Part shown: positions 27,501 through 35,993 of the stretch, one piece after another
How positions within the stretch are numbered: position 1 is the stretch's first letter
Layout: every line of letters begins with the position of its first letter
Source of the DNA: Pedobacter petrophilus
GTDB lineage: Bacteria; Bacteroidota; Bacteroidia; Sphingobacteriales; Sphingobacteriaceae
Assembly: GCF_009674725.1 (NCBI RefSeq)
Contig: NZ_WKKH01000001.1
Location: 1-64,000 of the forward strand
Direction of reading: 5' to 3'
DNA: 64,000 nt
Notes under the pieces: model-generated
What the model saw: only the letters and a program-made list of their open reading frames with translations
Told to the model about the DNA's origin: nothing
Databases searched by the model: none
Position numbers and translations under genes: made by a program

Positions 27501-30500
27501 GCCAGATAACAGTGTCAGTACATTAGCAACGCCAAGCACAGAATTGGAAGTCAGCTGTAAGGAAGTACCATTTATGGTGGTATTGTATAAATTTGCTGTT
27601 CCACTTAAGGTAGAGGTGCCTGTAAAAGTTGCAGTACCTGCCGAGGCGGCAAAACTCCCACTCACGTTTAAAGCCATGGTAATGGAAAAATTAGCTGTGG
27701 TAGTCAGGGCACCAGCAACCTGCAAAGTATTAAAAGTGATGGCTCCCGGCCCAAGAATTGTTTTATCCGTACCGGTCATGAATACATTGGTGCTGGATGT
27801 AAATGAGCCGCTGTTGCTAACGCCCAGGTTACCTTTTACCGTAAGCGAGGCGGATGAGCTTACTGATCCTGTAGATGAAATCATCAGGTTATCTATAACT
27901 ATACTGTTACCGCTGATGGTCGTTCCGCTTCCTGTCATCGTTAAGGTTCCCCCAGATGCCTGAATGAATGCACCTGAGCCCGTGGTGGCCAGATTCCCTG
28001 TCAATGTCAGTGCGTTATTTGCAAGGGTAATGCCTGAGGCAATAAAAGTCAGGTTATTAAAATTTTGTGTGCCTGCACCCGAAATACTTGTTCCAGGTCC
28101 AAAGAATGTCACAGTACCTGTATTTCCGTTAAATACCCCCACATTGTTCCAGCTGCCGCCAACACTGAGTCCATAACTCGCCCCGTTAATGGTAGTTGCT
28201 GCGCCTATGTTTACATTGCCATTCACCCGTAATGCTGCCGCTTCCGTAACCGTCAGTGCGGTTCCTGTACCCAGATTTGTGGTAAAGTTACCCAGGATAG
28301 TCAAAGCAGTAGCCGGCATTATTTTTACACTAGATCCTGTTCCGCTACTTAAAGTAAGGTTGCCATAAGGCTGGCTGGCTACAGTCTGATTGGTACCATT
28401 GTATTCTACGGTGCTGGATACGATCAGATTATTAGTGGTATAATTTGTAGGGAAGGTATTCGTTCCGCCAACTTTTAATGTACTGGCTGCGCTTAGCAAT
28501 ATTGTTCCTCCTGAAGTTACACGATTCGCTGTAAAAGCACCAAGATCAAAAATTCCGGCAGTTACTGCTAAATCAGCGGCAATGTTAATATTATTCAGTA
28601 AGGTGACTGAGGGGCCGGTATTTGTAATCCTTAAGACATTAAAAGCGGTAGCATAAGTACCACCAATTGTTTGGGCGACGGTACCGGTAAAAGCAACTTG
28701 TGAAGTGCCAGAAACAAACGCTGTAGCAGCAGAATTATTTATCCAGTTCCCATTTACGGTTAAATTAAAATTATTAGTGGTCAACGTACCCGCGGCCAGG
28801 GTAAGGTTATTGTTGACTGTAACTATTGCCGGCAGTACCAAACCTGCGGTATTGCTTACTGTTAAATTATAAAATGCAGATATTCCACTATAGGTCTGCT
28901 CAGTAGTTCCATTAAAATTAGTGGTACCGGTACTCGTGAATGTCCCGCTATTGGTTAGCAAGCCTGCAATATTCAGTATACCCGTACCCGAGGTGGTGAC
29001 AGTTGCCCCACTGCTGATCACCAGGTTGTTACAGCTCACTGAAGTAGTAATCAGCGGCATTCTTGTTGCACCGGCAGTGATAGTCACATTTGTTGTCGAT
29101 GTAGGTACTAAACCCGAACACCAGTTACTGGCTGTTGCCCAGTCGGAGCTTACATTTCCGGTCCACTGCCCGGCAGTACCTGTTGAGGTTACCTTTGCAT
29201 ATGCCACAGTTGGCGTGCTGCAGCCGGCGACCGTAACCTGTAGTGTATAGATTCCTTCATTTACTGCTGCGTAAGTCAGACTTGGGTTTTGAAGGGCTGA
29301 AGTGAAACCGTTGGGGCCCGTCCATTGGTAAGTCGCACCTGCTACCGTTGTGGCGCTAAGGTTTAGCGTACTGCCCGCACAAACGGGCATATTGCTGCCT
29401 GCACCATCAGGAGAATTATAAAGAACCATCACTTCCGCGGCAGTCAGCTCCCTGTGATAAATAATGGCATCATCCAGCGTACCCTGAAAATAACCGCTTG
29501 CTGGCTCATTAGGCCAGGTGGAAACATCAGAATAGCCAATACGCCAGTAACCTGTGTTTACTTCACTTGTTGTAACCGTTGCATCACTCACCACAAGTGC
29601 ACCATCAATATATAGCTTTAAACCACCGGCACCAACCGTGTTTGTGGCCATGTGCCAGTTTCCATCGTTATAGGCGGTTGCTGAATTCACTGTTTTTTTA
29701 ACCGCGCCCGGCGCCACAGCAGCATAAATATTTCCGGTTGCTGTCATATACATCATTCGGTCGCGTGATCCACCAGCGCCAGTTTGGAGACTTGAAAATC
29801 CAATCAGGGCACCACCTACCGTAGTAGTCGTTTTAAACCAGATGGACGTGCTGTATGATGCTGGGTTTGCATACGATTCAACAGTGGAAATATATTGGCT
29901 GGATCCATTAAAAGTATAGGCCTTAGCGGCGATATTGAAGCGATCAGTTGCCAGTGCTGGTGCACCCTGCAATATACCATTATTAATTCCCCTGTTGTCA
30001 CTCGCGTTTCCCTCAAACTTGTAATAGCCCATCAGGTTGGTAAGGGGCAACTGGGCAATAACCGGTCCGGAGCAGGTAGCTAGTTGGTTGCCGGTCAGCT
30101 CAGTACTTAAACCACCTTCAGTAACTGCATAAACTTTCCAGTAATAAACCGTGCCAGCGCTCAAGCCTGTTTGAACTGAAGTAACCGCATTTGCGGAAGT
30201 CTGGTTTACAAAAGTGAAGTTGATATTGTCTGTAGAGCGATAGATTACAAAACCGGTTTCGTTTGCCGAGTTGTCGGTCCAGTTTAAAGTCATGGCCGTG
30301 CCGCTGGTAGAAGTAAAGGTGAGGTTAGTAGGTGCTGTGGGAACAGGAGGGGTAAACCGGTAGGTTGTACCGGTAGCGCGCTTGGTGGTAATCGCAGTTT
30401 CAGTGGTGGAACTAACCAGTGAACCATTGCTGTTAACCGATAAGAAGTTTCCACTGCCTTTTGCTGTGGCAGTAATTCCAATAGAAGCCGTCGCCGAGTT

Positions 30501-31052
30501 GGTGGCCCCAGTTTCCGAGCGGTAAATATATTGGATTACACCTGTGCTTTCATAAAGGTTAACCTGAAAGGAGACCGAACTATTCGTAGCCTGGTAGTTC
30601 CATTTTAGATTGAGATACTGTATGGTGAATACCCTCGAGCCGGCAGTGCCGGTAGTTCTGTAGGTTACATTAGATGCAGCCACAATACTCAGGTCATCCC
30701 ACAACGGTGCAAGAACGGGACGGACTCCGCTGTTGGTTAAGCTGTTTACATAATCATCGGTGAGTGTTGCTCCCATTGCCAGCCAGCCATTGGTTGATGC
30801 AGATATCGCTGTATAACGGGAACCCATGTAAAAGAAATCGAACCCTATGGGCAGGTTTTGAAATTTACCATCATCTATATTATCCGAAAGGACAGGTGTT
30901 GTAGCTCCGCTGATGGGTGTGAAAGTGCCAGTGGTACCAGTGAAAATATATTTGGTGATATTTTGTGCATTCACCTTTAACCCGCCCATCAGAAAGAAGA
31001 GCAGTACAATGGCACTTTTCAAGAAATAAACAGGCCTTGTACAGTCGTTCAT
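21561..31052 (-). CDS. Giant surface adhesin (3163 residues) with T9SS sorting domain
   Basis: Layout by residue: Sec signal peptide (1-30); N-terminal beta domain (31-235, FQNLPIGFDFFYMGSRYTA); fibronectin type III (about 238-325, APTNLTFTSTSG... VYYWKVYAV); LamG/concanavalin-like (about 340-550, GYYKFEGNASDN ... GTLDDAIIYHREL); Ig-like linker; then roughly two dozen repeats (about 640-2350) built on NWTNNGTF..GTVxFxGT..Q.I.G...FNNLTINxT; two Ig-like modules (about 2370-2550, GGVFSSTPGLSIDPSTGTI); a beta-rich region with MERYLSAG (about 2720); and a type-A T9SS C-terminal domain (about 3088-3163, LILTNMAGQELARKTI, GIYIVSF). It is thus exported by T9SS and probably fixed on the surface. It lies between a PapD-like chaperone and an usher, which suggests a tip or partner adhesin. 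Confidence 0.88.
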   Translation of the reverse strand: MNDCTRPVYFLKSAIVLLFFLMGGLKVNAQNITKYIFTGTTGTFTPISGATTPVLSDNIDDGKFQNLPIGFDFFYMGSRYTAISASTNGWLAMGATLTDDYVNSLTNSGVRPVLAPLWDDLSIVAASNVTYRTTGTAGSRVFTIQYLNLKWNYQATNSSVSFQVNLYESTGVIQYIYRSETGATNSATASIGITATAKGSGNFLSVNSNGSLVSSTTETAITTKRATGTTYRFTPPVPTAPTNLTFTSTSGTAMTLNWTDNSANETGFVIYRSTDNINFTFVNQTSANAVTSVQTGLSAGTVYYWKVYAVTEGGLSTELTGNQLATCSGPVIAQLPLTNLMGYYKFEGNASDNRGINNGILQGAPALATDRFNIAAKAYTFNGSSQYISTVESYANPASYSTSIWFKTTTTVGGALIGFSSLQTGAGGSRDRMMYMTATGNIYAAVAPGAVKKTVNSATAYNDGNWHMATNTVGAGGLKLYIDGALVVSDATVTTSEVNTGYWRIGYSDVSTWPNEPASGYFQGTLDDAIIYHRELTAAEVMVLYNSPDGAGSNMPVCAGSTLNLSATTVAGATYQWTGPNGFTSALQNPSLTYAAVNEGIYTLQVTVAGCSTPTVAYAKVTSTGTAGQWTGNVSSDWATASNWCSGLVPTSTTNVTITAGATRMPLITTSVSCNNLVISSGATVTTSGTGILNIAGLLTNSGTFTSTGTTNFNGTTEQTYSGISAFYNLTVSNTAGLVLPAIVTVNNNLTLAAGTLTTNNFNLTVNGNWINNSAATAFVSGTSQVAFTGTVAQTIGGTYATAFNVLRITNTGPSVTLLNNINIAADLAVTAGIFDLGAFTANRVTSGGTILLSAASTLKVGGTNTFPTNYTTNNLIVSSTVEYNGTNQTVASQPYGNLTLSSGTGSSVKIMPATALTILGNFTTNLGTGTALTVTEAAALRVNGNVNIGAATTINGASYGLSVGGSWNNVGVFNGNTGTVTFFGPGTSISGAGTQNFNNLTFIASGITLANNALTLTGNLATTGSGAFIQASGGTLTMTGSGTTISGNSIVIDNLMISSTGSVSSSASLTVKGNLGVSNSGSFTSSTNVFMTGTDKTILGPGAITFNTLQVAGALTTTANFSITMALNVSGSFAASAGTATFTGTSTLSGTANLYNTTINGTSLQLTSNSVLGVANVLTLLSGTLNVTAFTPNTVDFNGAGAQTINGITYNNLSLSTAATKTAAAAITVNNDITIGTGVTFAASSFTHTLEGNWTNNGTFNASTGTIIFSGAKTVNIKGATTFNTLTINKTANTIPVTLLSNVSATLVNITSGLIQTGNNALTVTSDRTGNGIILGTIIRTHAFSAGINYSFESPANTLSFVQPAGINSVTVKVAIGSIADFPFGGSVSREYNVTIPNGTYSEAVLRLHYEDDELNGSNESTMNLWKNTGSGWAASGKTTANGTANYVEQSGLTNVSGRWTLSDNSNVVNWNGSVSSDWNNASNWTVQQGSASRPPVATDIVNLGNISFTNQPTINTNVSVKNINFGSVQPVTLTMATGGSLTSGDIHGTWSANATHNVNVNNQNVTINGDLVLSDGTTGHVINLNVGTGTVAIKGSLTQSGNANIVFSGAGTLSINDQFNYTNGTFTPGTGTVIYSGTISQTVGAVTYNNLIINKTSSAVINSALAIAGDLTITSGELDNLAAISIIGNVSIGTSTIFRNNGSIKINGNWINNGTYSAVGAGISFEGGNAQSISATTFNNLTINKVPGTTATLTGNIGIGGDLVLTSGTLDIQTFTADRTASGGSTTVAAAATLVLAANNLPANFTSYNIAPTSTTILNGTAAQAIAQPGIVFGNLMIRNTGIKTLGSGVVILSNLTIENAATLEGTAQIINLGGSWINNGTFTPGTSTVLLTGTGNIAGNTTFNRVTISGTYAQTGSLVTYNDLLTITSTGTITGAAGITTVLISDLINRGTLITNGTTTFTGTKLQTLSLINATTVALTVNFNGTVSPALNSTSAPQFSTLNINNTGGVAPSVGWTIFSALNTGPGATFAAGGYTHNILGSLTNNGTITSSGTINFTPTTAVALNMGTTFTSTGTVAFGGSGAITLLGTPVSLANVVISNTNSSGLTPSSNWQMSNNFTIAGGATFKGSTFTNTVGGNILNSGTMDPASSTFILNLTNNQTISNGVFNNLTLNKASGSVTLLSNATATGVLTFTAGKITTGSYNFGITATGTVSGAAQQTGWINGNLKKNIGTGATTKSFEVGDVNNYTPVNLVFNSVSTAGDLQITTIAADHPNISSSTINQASSVNRYWPVINSGVVFDKYNATLNFIAADVDGGASTAAFGVGVFDGSSWSTPVTTIKNPTSTTATNINVLGDFAVGEVCNAGTTILYTASPYCTNLGTAAVTLTGTTGGVFSSTPGLSIDPSTGTISLASSAAGTYTVNYTVAATSTCKVYSTSTTVVITKAASATISYPGSPYYSNGGIASVNLSGSPGGIFSAPAGLTLDANTGDVTLLSSSPGTYTVTYTIEAAGGCSAFTITSSITVISFKTWDGGAGTPNWSDPVNWLPDGVPVITDHITLSGAFTINADIAAVSADLTMNNSGLLLTINAGKSLSVAGNLTVTAGTLDVNTGTLKLAAGLSSTGTISAANGSVELNGSAVQTIPEAFFTGNTVNNLKIDNSAGAVLGGVLNVRSILMAASGNLNSSGFLTLVSTAAQTALIDGSGMGNITGNVTMERYLSAGFGYKYFSSPVASATVNSFSNVVNLGASFPNFYTYIENVAISGWTSYTGAANALVPLQGYAADFGSDTQPKKVSITGVVNNGLVSATLLNHNQPYTKGFNLVGNPYPSPVNWNIGEGWTKNNIDNAIYFFDSSNTSQYTGTYCSYINGISSDGLASNIIASMQGFFVHVSNGTFPVTGTLAVNNTARVNDLSPVFHKAIMSIKEPKKPRTLIRLSAGFADEPHAADPIVIYVADGAGRTFNPLLDAIKLLNTNERVPNFYGSNKGTEKLAISAIEEIDTTTVVPLSLQADRNGTVDFVLRDLENLPAPLYLYFYDAKTKRSTLLEEDTKVSMQLNTGVYDNRFSLRFSNTRTETAPGAANDIFRVYSKGGSFHVNLKLENEQRGELILTNMAGQELARKTISGNGVYEINSAPATGIYIVSFVAPDSVRSKKVIHHNE

Positions 31053-31091
31053 TAGGCTATTTCCTTCCTTCTTTGGCAGAATTAATGATGA

Positions 31092-31946
31092 TTACTTTAA
31101 CAGGAGTTCGGCGCTGGCAAACAGGGTTTGTTTACCTTCAGATTCAGCTGTGTAAACCACAGCAAGTTTACCTTTATGGTAATCTACACCAGGCTTGCTA
31201 TCAAGCTGGAGCTGAAAATTTCTCACTGTATTAGGGGTATATACAGATAGTCCGTTTACAAGCCCAACTTGCGTTATGGTGCCATTTGGCGAAACATAAT
31301 TCACTTTTATATCACCATAAACGGATACATTACCGCTTCGGTTTATGTCTATCTTCAGCATGCTGTTTGCTTCCTGTTTGTTAACAATCTCAAGATTTGA
31401 CAAGGCTGCTTTCATTGATATCTCGCCATTTCTGATGATCACTGGTATGGCAAGGCCAAAAACAGCGACCAGTTTTACGGAGATATCACTTGAACCCTGG
31501 GGCTTTTCAGTTTGACCCAGCGGATTTTGTTTGGGTACCGACCTGAAGTATAGATGGGAGCGGTATTCTCCGGGACTAAGCTGACCAGAATTTGTGAGCT
31601 GTATTTTAACAACCTGAGCCTCATTAGGTGCCAATACCACTGATCTTGGATAAAAGCGAAAGAACTTAGTTGCAAAGTGCTGTCCGGTATCTGGTTCTGT
31701 GATCTGCTCAAAATTGCCGTCCCGGTTCATTCGGTACTGAATCACAGAAATTTCATAACGGGCAGTATCCCTTCCTGTATTGGCCAGATTCAGTTCCTGG
31801 GTACGTTTTGCATTATCCAATACTACCCGGCGTGGCATCACCAGCAGATTACCCTGGGCGGCAATACTTGTAGAGGAAAGGATCAGGCAAACCAGTAGGA
31901 AAGAGAACAGGAACGAGTAAGTATTGATGGTAGAGGGCTTCTTCAT
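31092..31946 (-). CDS. PapD-like periplasmic fimbrial chaperone
   Basis: 284 residues from ATG 31944-31946, chosen over a start 6 codons upstream because that one overlaps the intergenic hairpin. Signal peptide to about residue 30 (SIAAQ), then a two-domain Ig-like chaperone: N-terminal LLVMPRRVVLDNAKRTQELNL, FRFYPRSVVLAPNEAQVVKIQL (the F1-G1 region that donates a strand to subunits) and YRSHLYFRSVP; C-terminal domain with INRSGNVSVYGDIKVNYV. Chaperones of this type fold pilin subunits and deliver them to the usher. Second gene of the operon. Confidence 0.82.
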   Translation of the reverse strand: MKKPSTINTYSFLFSFLLVCLILSSTSIAAQGNLLVMPRRVVLDNAKRTQELNLANTGRDTARYEISVIQYRMNRDGNFEQITEPDTGQHFATKFFRFYPRSVVLAPNEAQVVKIQLTNSGQLSPGEYRSHLYFRSVPKQNPLGQTEKPQGSSDISVKLVAVFGLAIPVIIRNGEISMKAALSNLEIVNKQEANSMLKIDINRSGNVSVYGDIKVNYVSPNGTITQVGLVNGLSVYTPNTVRNFQLQLDSKPGVDYHKGKLAVVYTAESEGKQTLFASAELLLK

Positions 31947-31962
31947 GATTTCGGTTTTAAAC

Positions 31963-31996
31963 AAACACCTGCTTTTAGTTCAAAAAGCAGGTGTTT
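31963..31996 (-). terminator. Perfect 14-bp hairpin after the pilin gene (attenuator or RNA stabiliser)
   Basis: AAACACCTGCTTTT, a 6-nt loop, then AAAAGCAGGTGTTT. It lies 32 bp past the pilin stop and just before the chaperone start, with no strong T-tract. A partial terminator or 3' stabiliser here would give more pilin than chaperone and usher message. Confidence 0.75.
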
Positions 31997-32028
31997 ATCA
32001 ATGAGGTGCTCATAGCTTTAAAGGCCGA

Positions 32029-32541
32029 CTAGTTATAATTCACCGTTACATTAAAGGGTGTAGCAGAAGTGTACAATCCTGCGGCCTGACTTGCTGCCAC
32101 ATTCAAAGTAGCGCCAACACTTAGCGTTTGCGTACCTGCTGCAAGTGTGCCTGTAGCAGAAGGAGTACTGGTGAATGCAGTCACGGTCATGCTTACAGCG
32201 CCATTTGTGATGGTTAGAGCTGTTGAAGGTAAGGTAATCGCATAAGTGTATGCACCTTCACCGTTAACGGTAAATACAGCTGCGGTAACTGTACCATTCA
32301 CTGCTGGCAATGTAACACCACCAGACGTTGTTCTGGTTCCTGCCGGCGCTAGTATTACCGATCCTGCAGTTGCAGAGACAGCTACATTCCCAAAATTCAT
32401 GTCTGTCACCTTAGTAATACTAATAGGTGTAACAATAGTTGCTGATGCATTTGCACTTGCGGTAGCCTGAGCAGATGCTTTACCAGCGTTAAAATACATT
32501 AATGCGATCATCGCACAAAGGCAAGTAAATAGTTTTTTCAT
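32029..32541 (-). CDS. DUF4402 major pilin-like subunit
   Basis: 170 residues: signal peptide (MKKLFTCLCAMIALMYFNAGKASAQ), then a DUF4402 domain: ATIVTPISITKVTDMNFGNVAV at the N-terminus, AGTRTTSGGVTLP in the middle, and LSVGATLNVAASQAAGLYTSATPFNVTVNYN at the end. The alternating hydrophobic C-terminal strand is what a donor-strand pilin would use. First gene of the operon and separated from the rest by a strong hairpin, fitting an abundant structural subunit. Confidence 0.83.
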   Translation of the reverse strand: MKKLFTCLCAMIALMYFNAGKASAQATASANASATIVTPISITKVTDMNFGNVAVSATAGSVILAPAGTRTTSGGVTLPAVNGTVTAAVFTVNGEGAYTYAITLPSTALTITNGAVSMTVTAFTSTPSATGTLAAGTQTLSVGATLNVAASQAAGLYTSATPFNVTVNYN

Positions 32542-33793
32542 AAGTTAAATGTTTAATAGTGAATATGTATTGTTGTTAATTTGCTTCAGGATCTGAGAGA
32601 TATTCGGTTTGATAATACAAAGTAATGCAAATACTATTTCTTCAAAGAATAAGTGTTGATAATGAATGAAATGAATGACATAATTGTATTTCTACTGATA
32701 GTTATTTTCCCTTTTTTAAGGGCAGCTTGACAGTGAAGAAGGATAATTGTTTTTCTCTTCATGACTTAATTATTCAGCAGGTTTTTCATTTTTGGTATCG
32801 ATTCTTTTTTGTCGGTTGAAAGAAGAGAGATATTTTGCTCCGTCAGGAGTTCTGATCTGGTGATACTCCGGAGCTTGTTGGTTTGCCTTGAGATAAGTAA
32901 TAAAATGTAACCATCATACACTGGGACTCCAATAGCCCCTCAATGGAGAGCGAACTAATGTTCGTTCAAAAAAAGGGCGTAAAACTGATACTCACTTTAA
33001 TATAAAAGGTAGAATTATAAAGGGCACACCAATAAATTTCCTTTTAAGGCCCATAACGATAAGACCCGATATTTTGGTGTTATGAAAGGTAGTATTATCG
33101 TTGCAGATAAGTTTGCCCGGATTACTTCAGGTATGCTTATCATTTGTTGTACAGATAAATGGCTTATCCGAAAACTCTTTATAAAAGATAGCAGTACTTT
33201 TTTGTGTATTAACGATGTTTTTTTTAAAAACACATTTAAAATTACAGGATTTGAGGATATAACATGAGGATATTATTTCAAAGCATTTATTATTATTGGG
33301 GCGGCCTCGCTATATTTCTGGCGCTTGTTGATTCGAATAATTTTTACCTTCCTCAGTCGATTCGCCAATAGTGGTCGAGCCTTTTTTGATCCCAAGGGTT
33401 AACCAATAGAATGGTTTTGGGTACAAAATATCGACTGCTTAGATATCAGAAGGAAAAGTAAAAACGGTTTTACAATCATTTTTGGCTTTTAAAATAGCTT
33501 TGGTGAGGGGGATGAAGCGTAATTGATTAGAATGTCAAGTAAAGTCTAAAAAAGAGATTTTAGATATTAACTTGTTTGAAGCCCTTAATAAGCTGAATAA
33601 CACGGCTCAAAGGGTAATTCGAAAACGATCAGTCAAAATATTATAAAAAATATTTTCAAAAAAACTTGCTTTCAACTGTTTGGATCAGTTTTTTTCTAAA
33701 ACGACAGATTTTAAGTAAAGTAAGTGATCAATTCGCTCAAAAAAAGCAGGCACTTTTAAGATAAATCCTAGATATGTAGTGATATTGTCTCTA
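32542..33793. other. 1.25-kb gap between the fimbrial-type operon and the kinase gene
   Basis: No intact gene. A minus-strand stretch at about 32776-32905 reads LKANQQAPEYHQIRTPDGAK and LSSFNRQKRIDTKNEKPAE before a stop and looks like the end of a real but unidentified protein. Another minus-strand piece near 33310-33430 (YPKPFYWLTLGIKKGSTTIG) also looks coding. Short frames at 33015-33267 on both strands overlap each other and are not convincing. I read this as gene debris plus the pilin promoter region. Confidence 0.4.
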
Positions 33794-34909
33794 TCAGGCT
33801 TTAGGGAATTCAACATATACTTCAAAAAACTTATTGTCGGTAATTTCAGCTCTAAAAGTGTGCTCCACTGGATATATACTGTTCAGTCTTGAAGAAATAT
33901 TTTCCAATCCTTTTTTTGTACTAGGCATCGGAGAAGACAATTTCCCCCGAAGATTTTTAGTACGATAAGATATCATCTTTCCCTCATTTCTAACCTCAAT
34001 AAGTGCCTCATTATCTTCAGAATTTAAATCCCCATGTTTAAACATGTTTTCTACCATTGTCAACAGAATCAGTGGGAGTGTTCTGCTCTGGCCATCATCT
34101 ATACTCACTTCGAGCCTGATTTTTAGTTTATCTGCAAATCGCATCTGATTCAAACGGATTATATTCTCTGCCTGCTTCACCTCAGCTGTCAAAGAACCAT
34201 GTGCATCCATGTTTTTATCCAGCGCAAAACTCATGATTTCAGATAAACGAAGAATTGCTTCTTCGGCAAGTGCTGAATCCTTTTTAGCAGCATATTTAAC
34301 AAAGTTTAGTGTGTTAAAAAACAGATGAGGATTAATCTGTGAACGCAGAAAATCTCGTTCCAGGGTAACCAGCCTCAACTGCAAACGTTCAATTTCTACA
34401 GCCTTCCTCATTTCATTGTTGTTTCGCCTAAGAAATGTAGAGAGAAAGTAATATCCACTGCCAAAAATAATAAATAACGTTGCCCTATAAAAAGAACCTA
34501 CATAATACACCCAACTCAGCTGAACCGGACTTTGTTTCCCCCGAATGAGATCCAAGATATGACTTAAAAGAATCGTCAGCAAGAAATAAATAACAATCTC
34601 CAGTAACAACAAAAAAACGAAATACCATACCCGCATTACATTTGGAAGGAAGTTAGGCATTACGAAGATTGCATGTGTATAAAACAATGAGATGTTCAAT
34701 GCATAAAATAAAATATAATAATAAATGCTACTGAACTGACCTTTCATTAAAGCTGCTAGTATCACCTCATAAGAAATATATATTCCCCAACAGATGAGAT
34801 GCGTATTTATAATCTTTTTGTCTTCCGGGCTTATTTTCATATAATAAATAGGTCTGTTGATATAATAAATCTGCATCGAACGTCGATCAAAAATATCATT
34901 GGTATTCAT
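33794..34909 (-). CDS. LytS/YehU-type sensor histidine kinase
   Basis: 371 residues (an internal start at 34840 would also fit). Four hydrophobic segments between about residues 34 and 160, a short coiled linker, then the His_kinase domain: RSQINPHLFFNTLNF with the phosphorylated His195 and an HATPase with a short N box (LILLTMVENMFKHG). Such kinases pass phosphate to LytTR regulators. The partner gene is 145 bp upstream on the same strand. Placed directly beside, and divergent from, the peptide biosynthesis operon, which suggests it controls that operon in response to a signal at the membrane, possibly the peptide itself. Confidence 0.87.
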   Translation of the reverse strand: MNTNDIFDRRSMQIYYINRPIYYMKISPEDKKIINTHLICWGIYISYEVILAALMKGQFSSIYYYILFYALNISLFYTHAIFVMPNFLPNVMRVWYFVFLLLLEIVIYFLLTILLSHILDLIRGKQSPVQLSWVYYVGSFYRATLFIIFGSGYYFLSTFLRRNNNEMRKAVEIERLQLRLVTLERDFLRSQINPHLFFNTLNFVKYAAKKDSALAEEAILRLSEIMSFALDKNMDAHGSLTAEVKQAENIIRLNQMRFADKLKIRLEVSIDDGQSRTLPLILLTMVENMFKHGDLNSEDNEALIEVRNEGKMISYRTKNLRGKLSSPMPSTKKGLENISSRLNSIYPVEHTFRAEITDNKFFEVYVEFPKA

Positions 34910-35054
34910 CTTAAAGAATTATGAATACACAGAAAATTATCAAATTAAAAAAAAGAACATTATTCTTTTTTCGCTCCAACAGCAAAGTTAAATCTAAAGA
35001 AACAGATCCGACAACAAATACATTAACAAGTGTAACAGTTACCGATATCTGGAT

Positions 35055-35780
35055 TTAATCCCGATTTATGGAGTGGCGTTTTAGGAGTGCATAAAAATCA
35101 CTCCTGAACGTTTCTCCGACAGTAAAATCAGGAGCACTATGAAGCTTTAAAACATTACCCTCTACTTTCTCCAAGTAGCGCATGGATATGATAACTGACC
35201 TTGATATCCGCACAAAGCCCTTCTTAGTTCCTAGCATTTCTTCAACATCTTTAAGGCTCACATAGGTAATAAAAAAATCCTTAGTGGTATGGATCTTAAC
35301 ATAGTTTAACAATGCCTCAATGTAGACAATTTCAATAGTCTGAATTTTGGTAAAACTATTCTTATTGGAACCCTTAGCTAAAATATATCCATCCTGAATT
35401 TCTGCTCGGTCTTTTAAAGTCACCCTTTCTCTGATACCTTCAATTTTTTTAATAAAGGTAGATTGGCTTAAGGGTTTAAGAAGATAGCCAGCTGCGTTCA
35501 CACCAAAAGCCTCAAGCGCATATTCCCTATAAGCTGTTACATAAATTAAAAATTTACACTGGCGGTTTAGAATCTCTCCGGCATCAAGCCCATTTATTTC
35601 AGGCATGCTGATATCACAAAAGATAATATCGACCTTTCCAAAATCATCTAAGTATTCAATTGCAGAAGCAACATCATTGAAAGTCCTTTTATTTTCAATC
35701 CCTGGCGTGCGACCAATCAACAATTCCAATTCTTCAGCTGCATGCGGTTCATCGTCAATAACAACACTCGTCAATTTCAT
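35055..35780 (-). CDS. LytTR-family response regulator
   Basis: 241 residues from ATG 35778-35780; a longer frame adds 19 residues that do not fit a receiver domain. Receiver domain with acidic pair IDDEPH, phospho-acceptor Asp in IFCDISMPEINGLDA (residue 56) and Lys in YLLKPL; then a LytTR DNA-binding domain (about residues 130-238, VYIEALLNYVKIHT, FVRISRSVIISMRYLEKV). Forms a pair with the LytS-type kinase downstream. Binding sites are expected as direct repeats in the 213-bp divergent gap to the outer-membrane protein gene; I did not identify them. Confidence 0.88.
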   Translation of the reverse strand: MKLTSVVIDDEPHAAEELELLIGRTPGIENKRTFNDVASAIEYLDDFGKVDIIFCDISMPEINGLDAGEILNRQCKFLIYVTAYREYALEAFGVNAAGYLLKPLSQSTFIKKIEGIRERVTLKDRAEIQDGYILAKGSNKNSFTKIQTIEIVYIEALLNYVKIHTTKDFFITYVSLKDVEEMLGTKKGFVRISRSVIISMRYLEKVEGNVLKLHSAPDFTVGETFRSDFYALLKRHSINRD

Positions 35781-35993
35781 ATCTCTCAATTTAGTGTTGT
35801 TCAATATTATGTTTTTTTTACTGAAAAACACAGGCAAATCTAACTTTCATATCGAAGATTACGAATTTCATATAATATTTTCTGTGGTTAATATAATAAA
35901 AGTCCAGTCCAAAGCAAGATCAGATAAATTAGTTTTAACAAGTCAAAGGTCTTAAAACCGAACATAGATTAACGTCAATAATAGCAAGATCAG

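Noticed and set aside
24565..29250. Long plus-strand frames inside the giant adhesin (for example 27034-27963)
   Set aside because: Shadow frames on the opposite strand of a repetitive Thr/Ser/Gly/Val-rich gene; their hydrophobic Val/Leu/Pro content follows from the antisense of that composition.
21561..31052. CRISPR-like or satellite repeat in the giant gene
   Set aside because: The repeats are protein-level only; DNA units are diverged and of varied length, with an unbroken frame.
33015..33267. Two overlapping small frames on opposite strands
   Set aside because: They cover the same DNA, neither has protein-like features.
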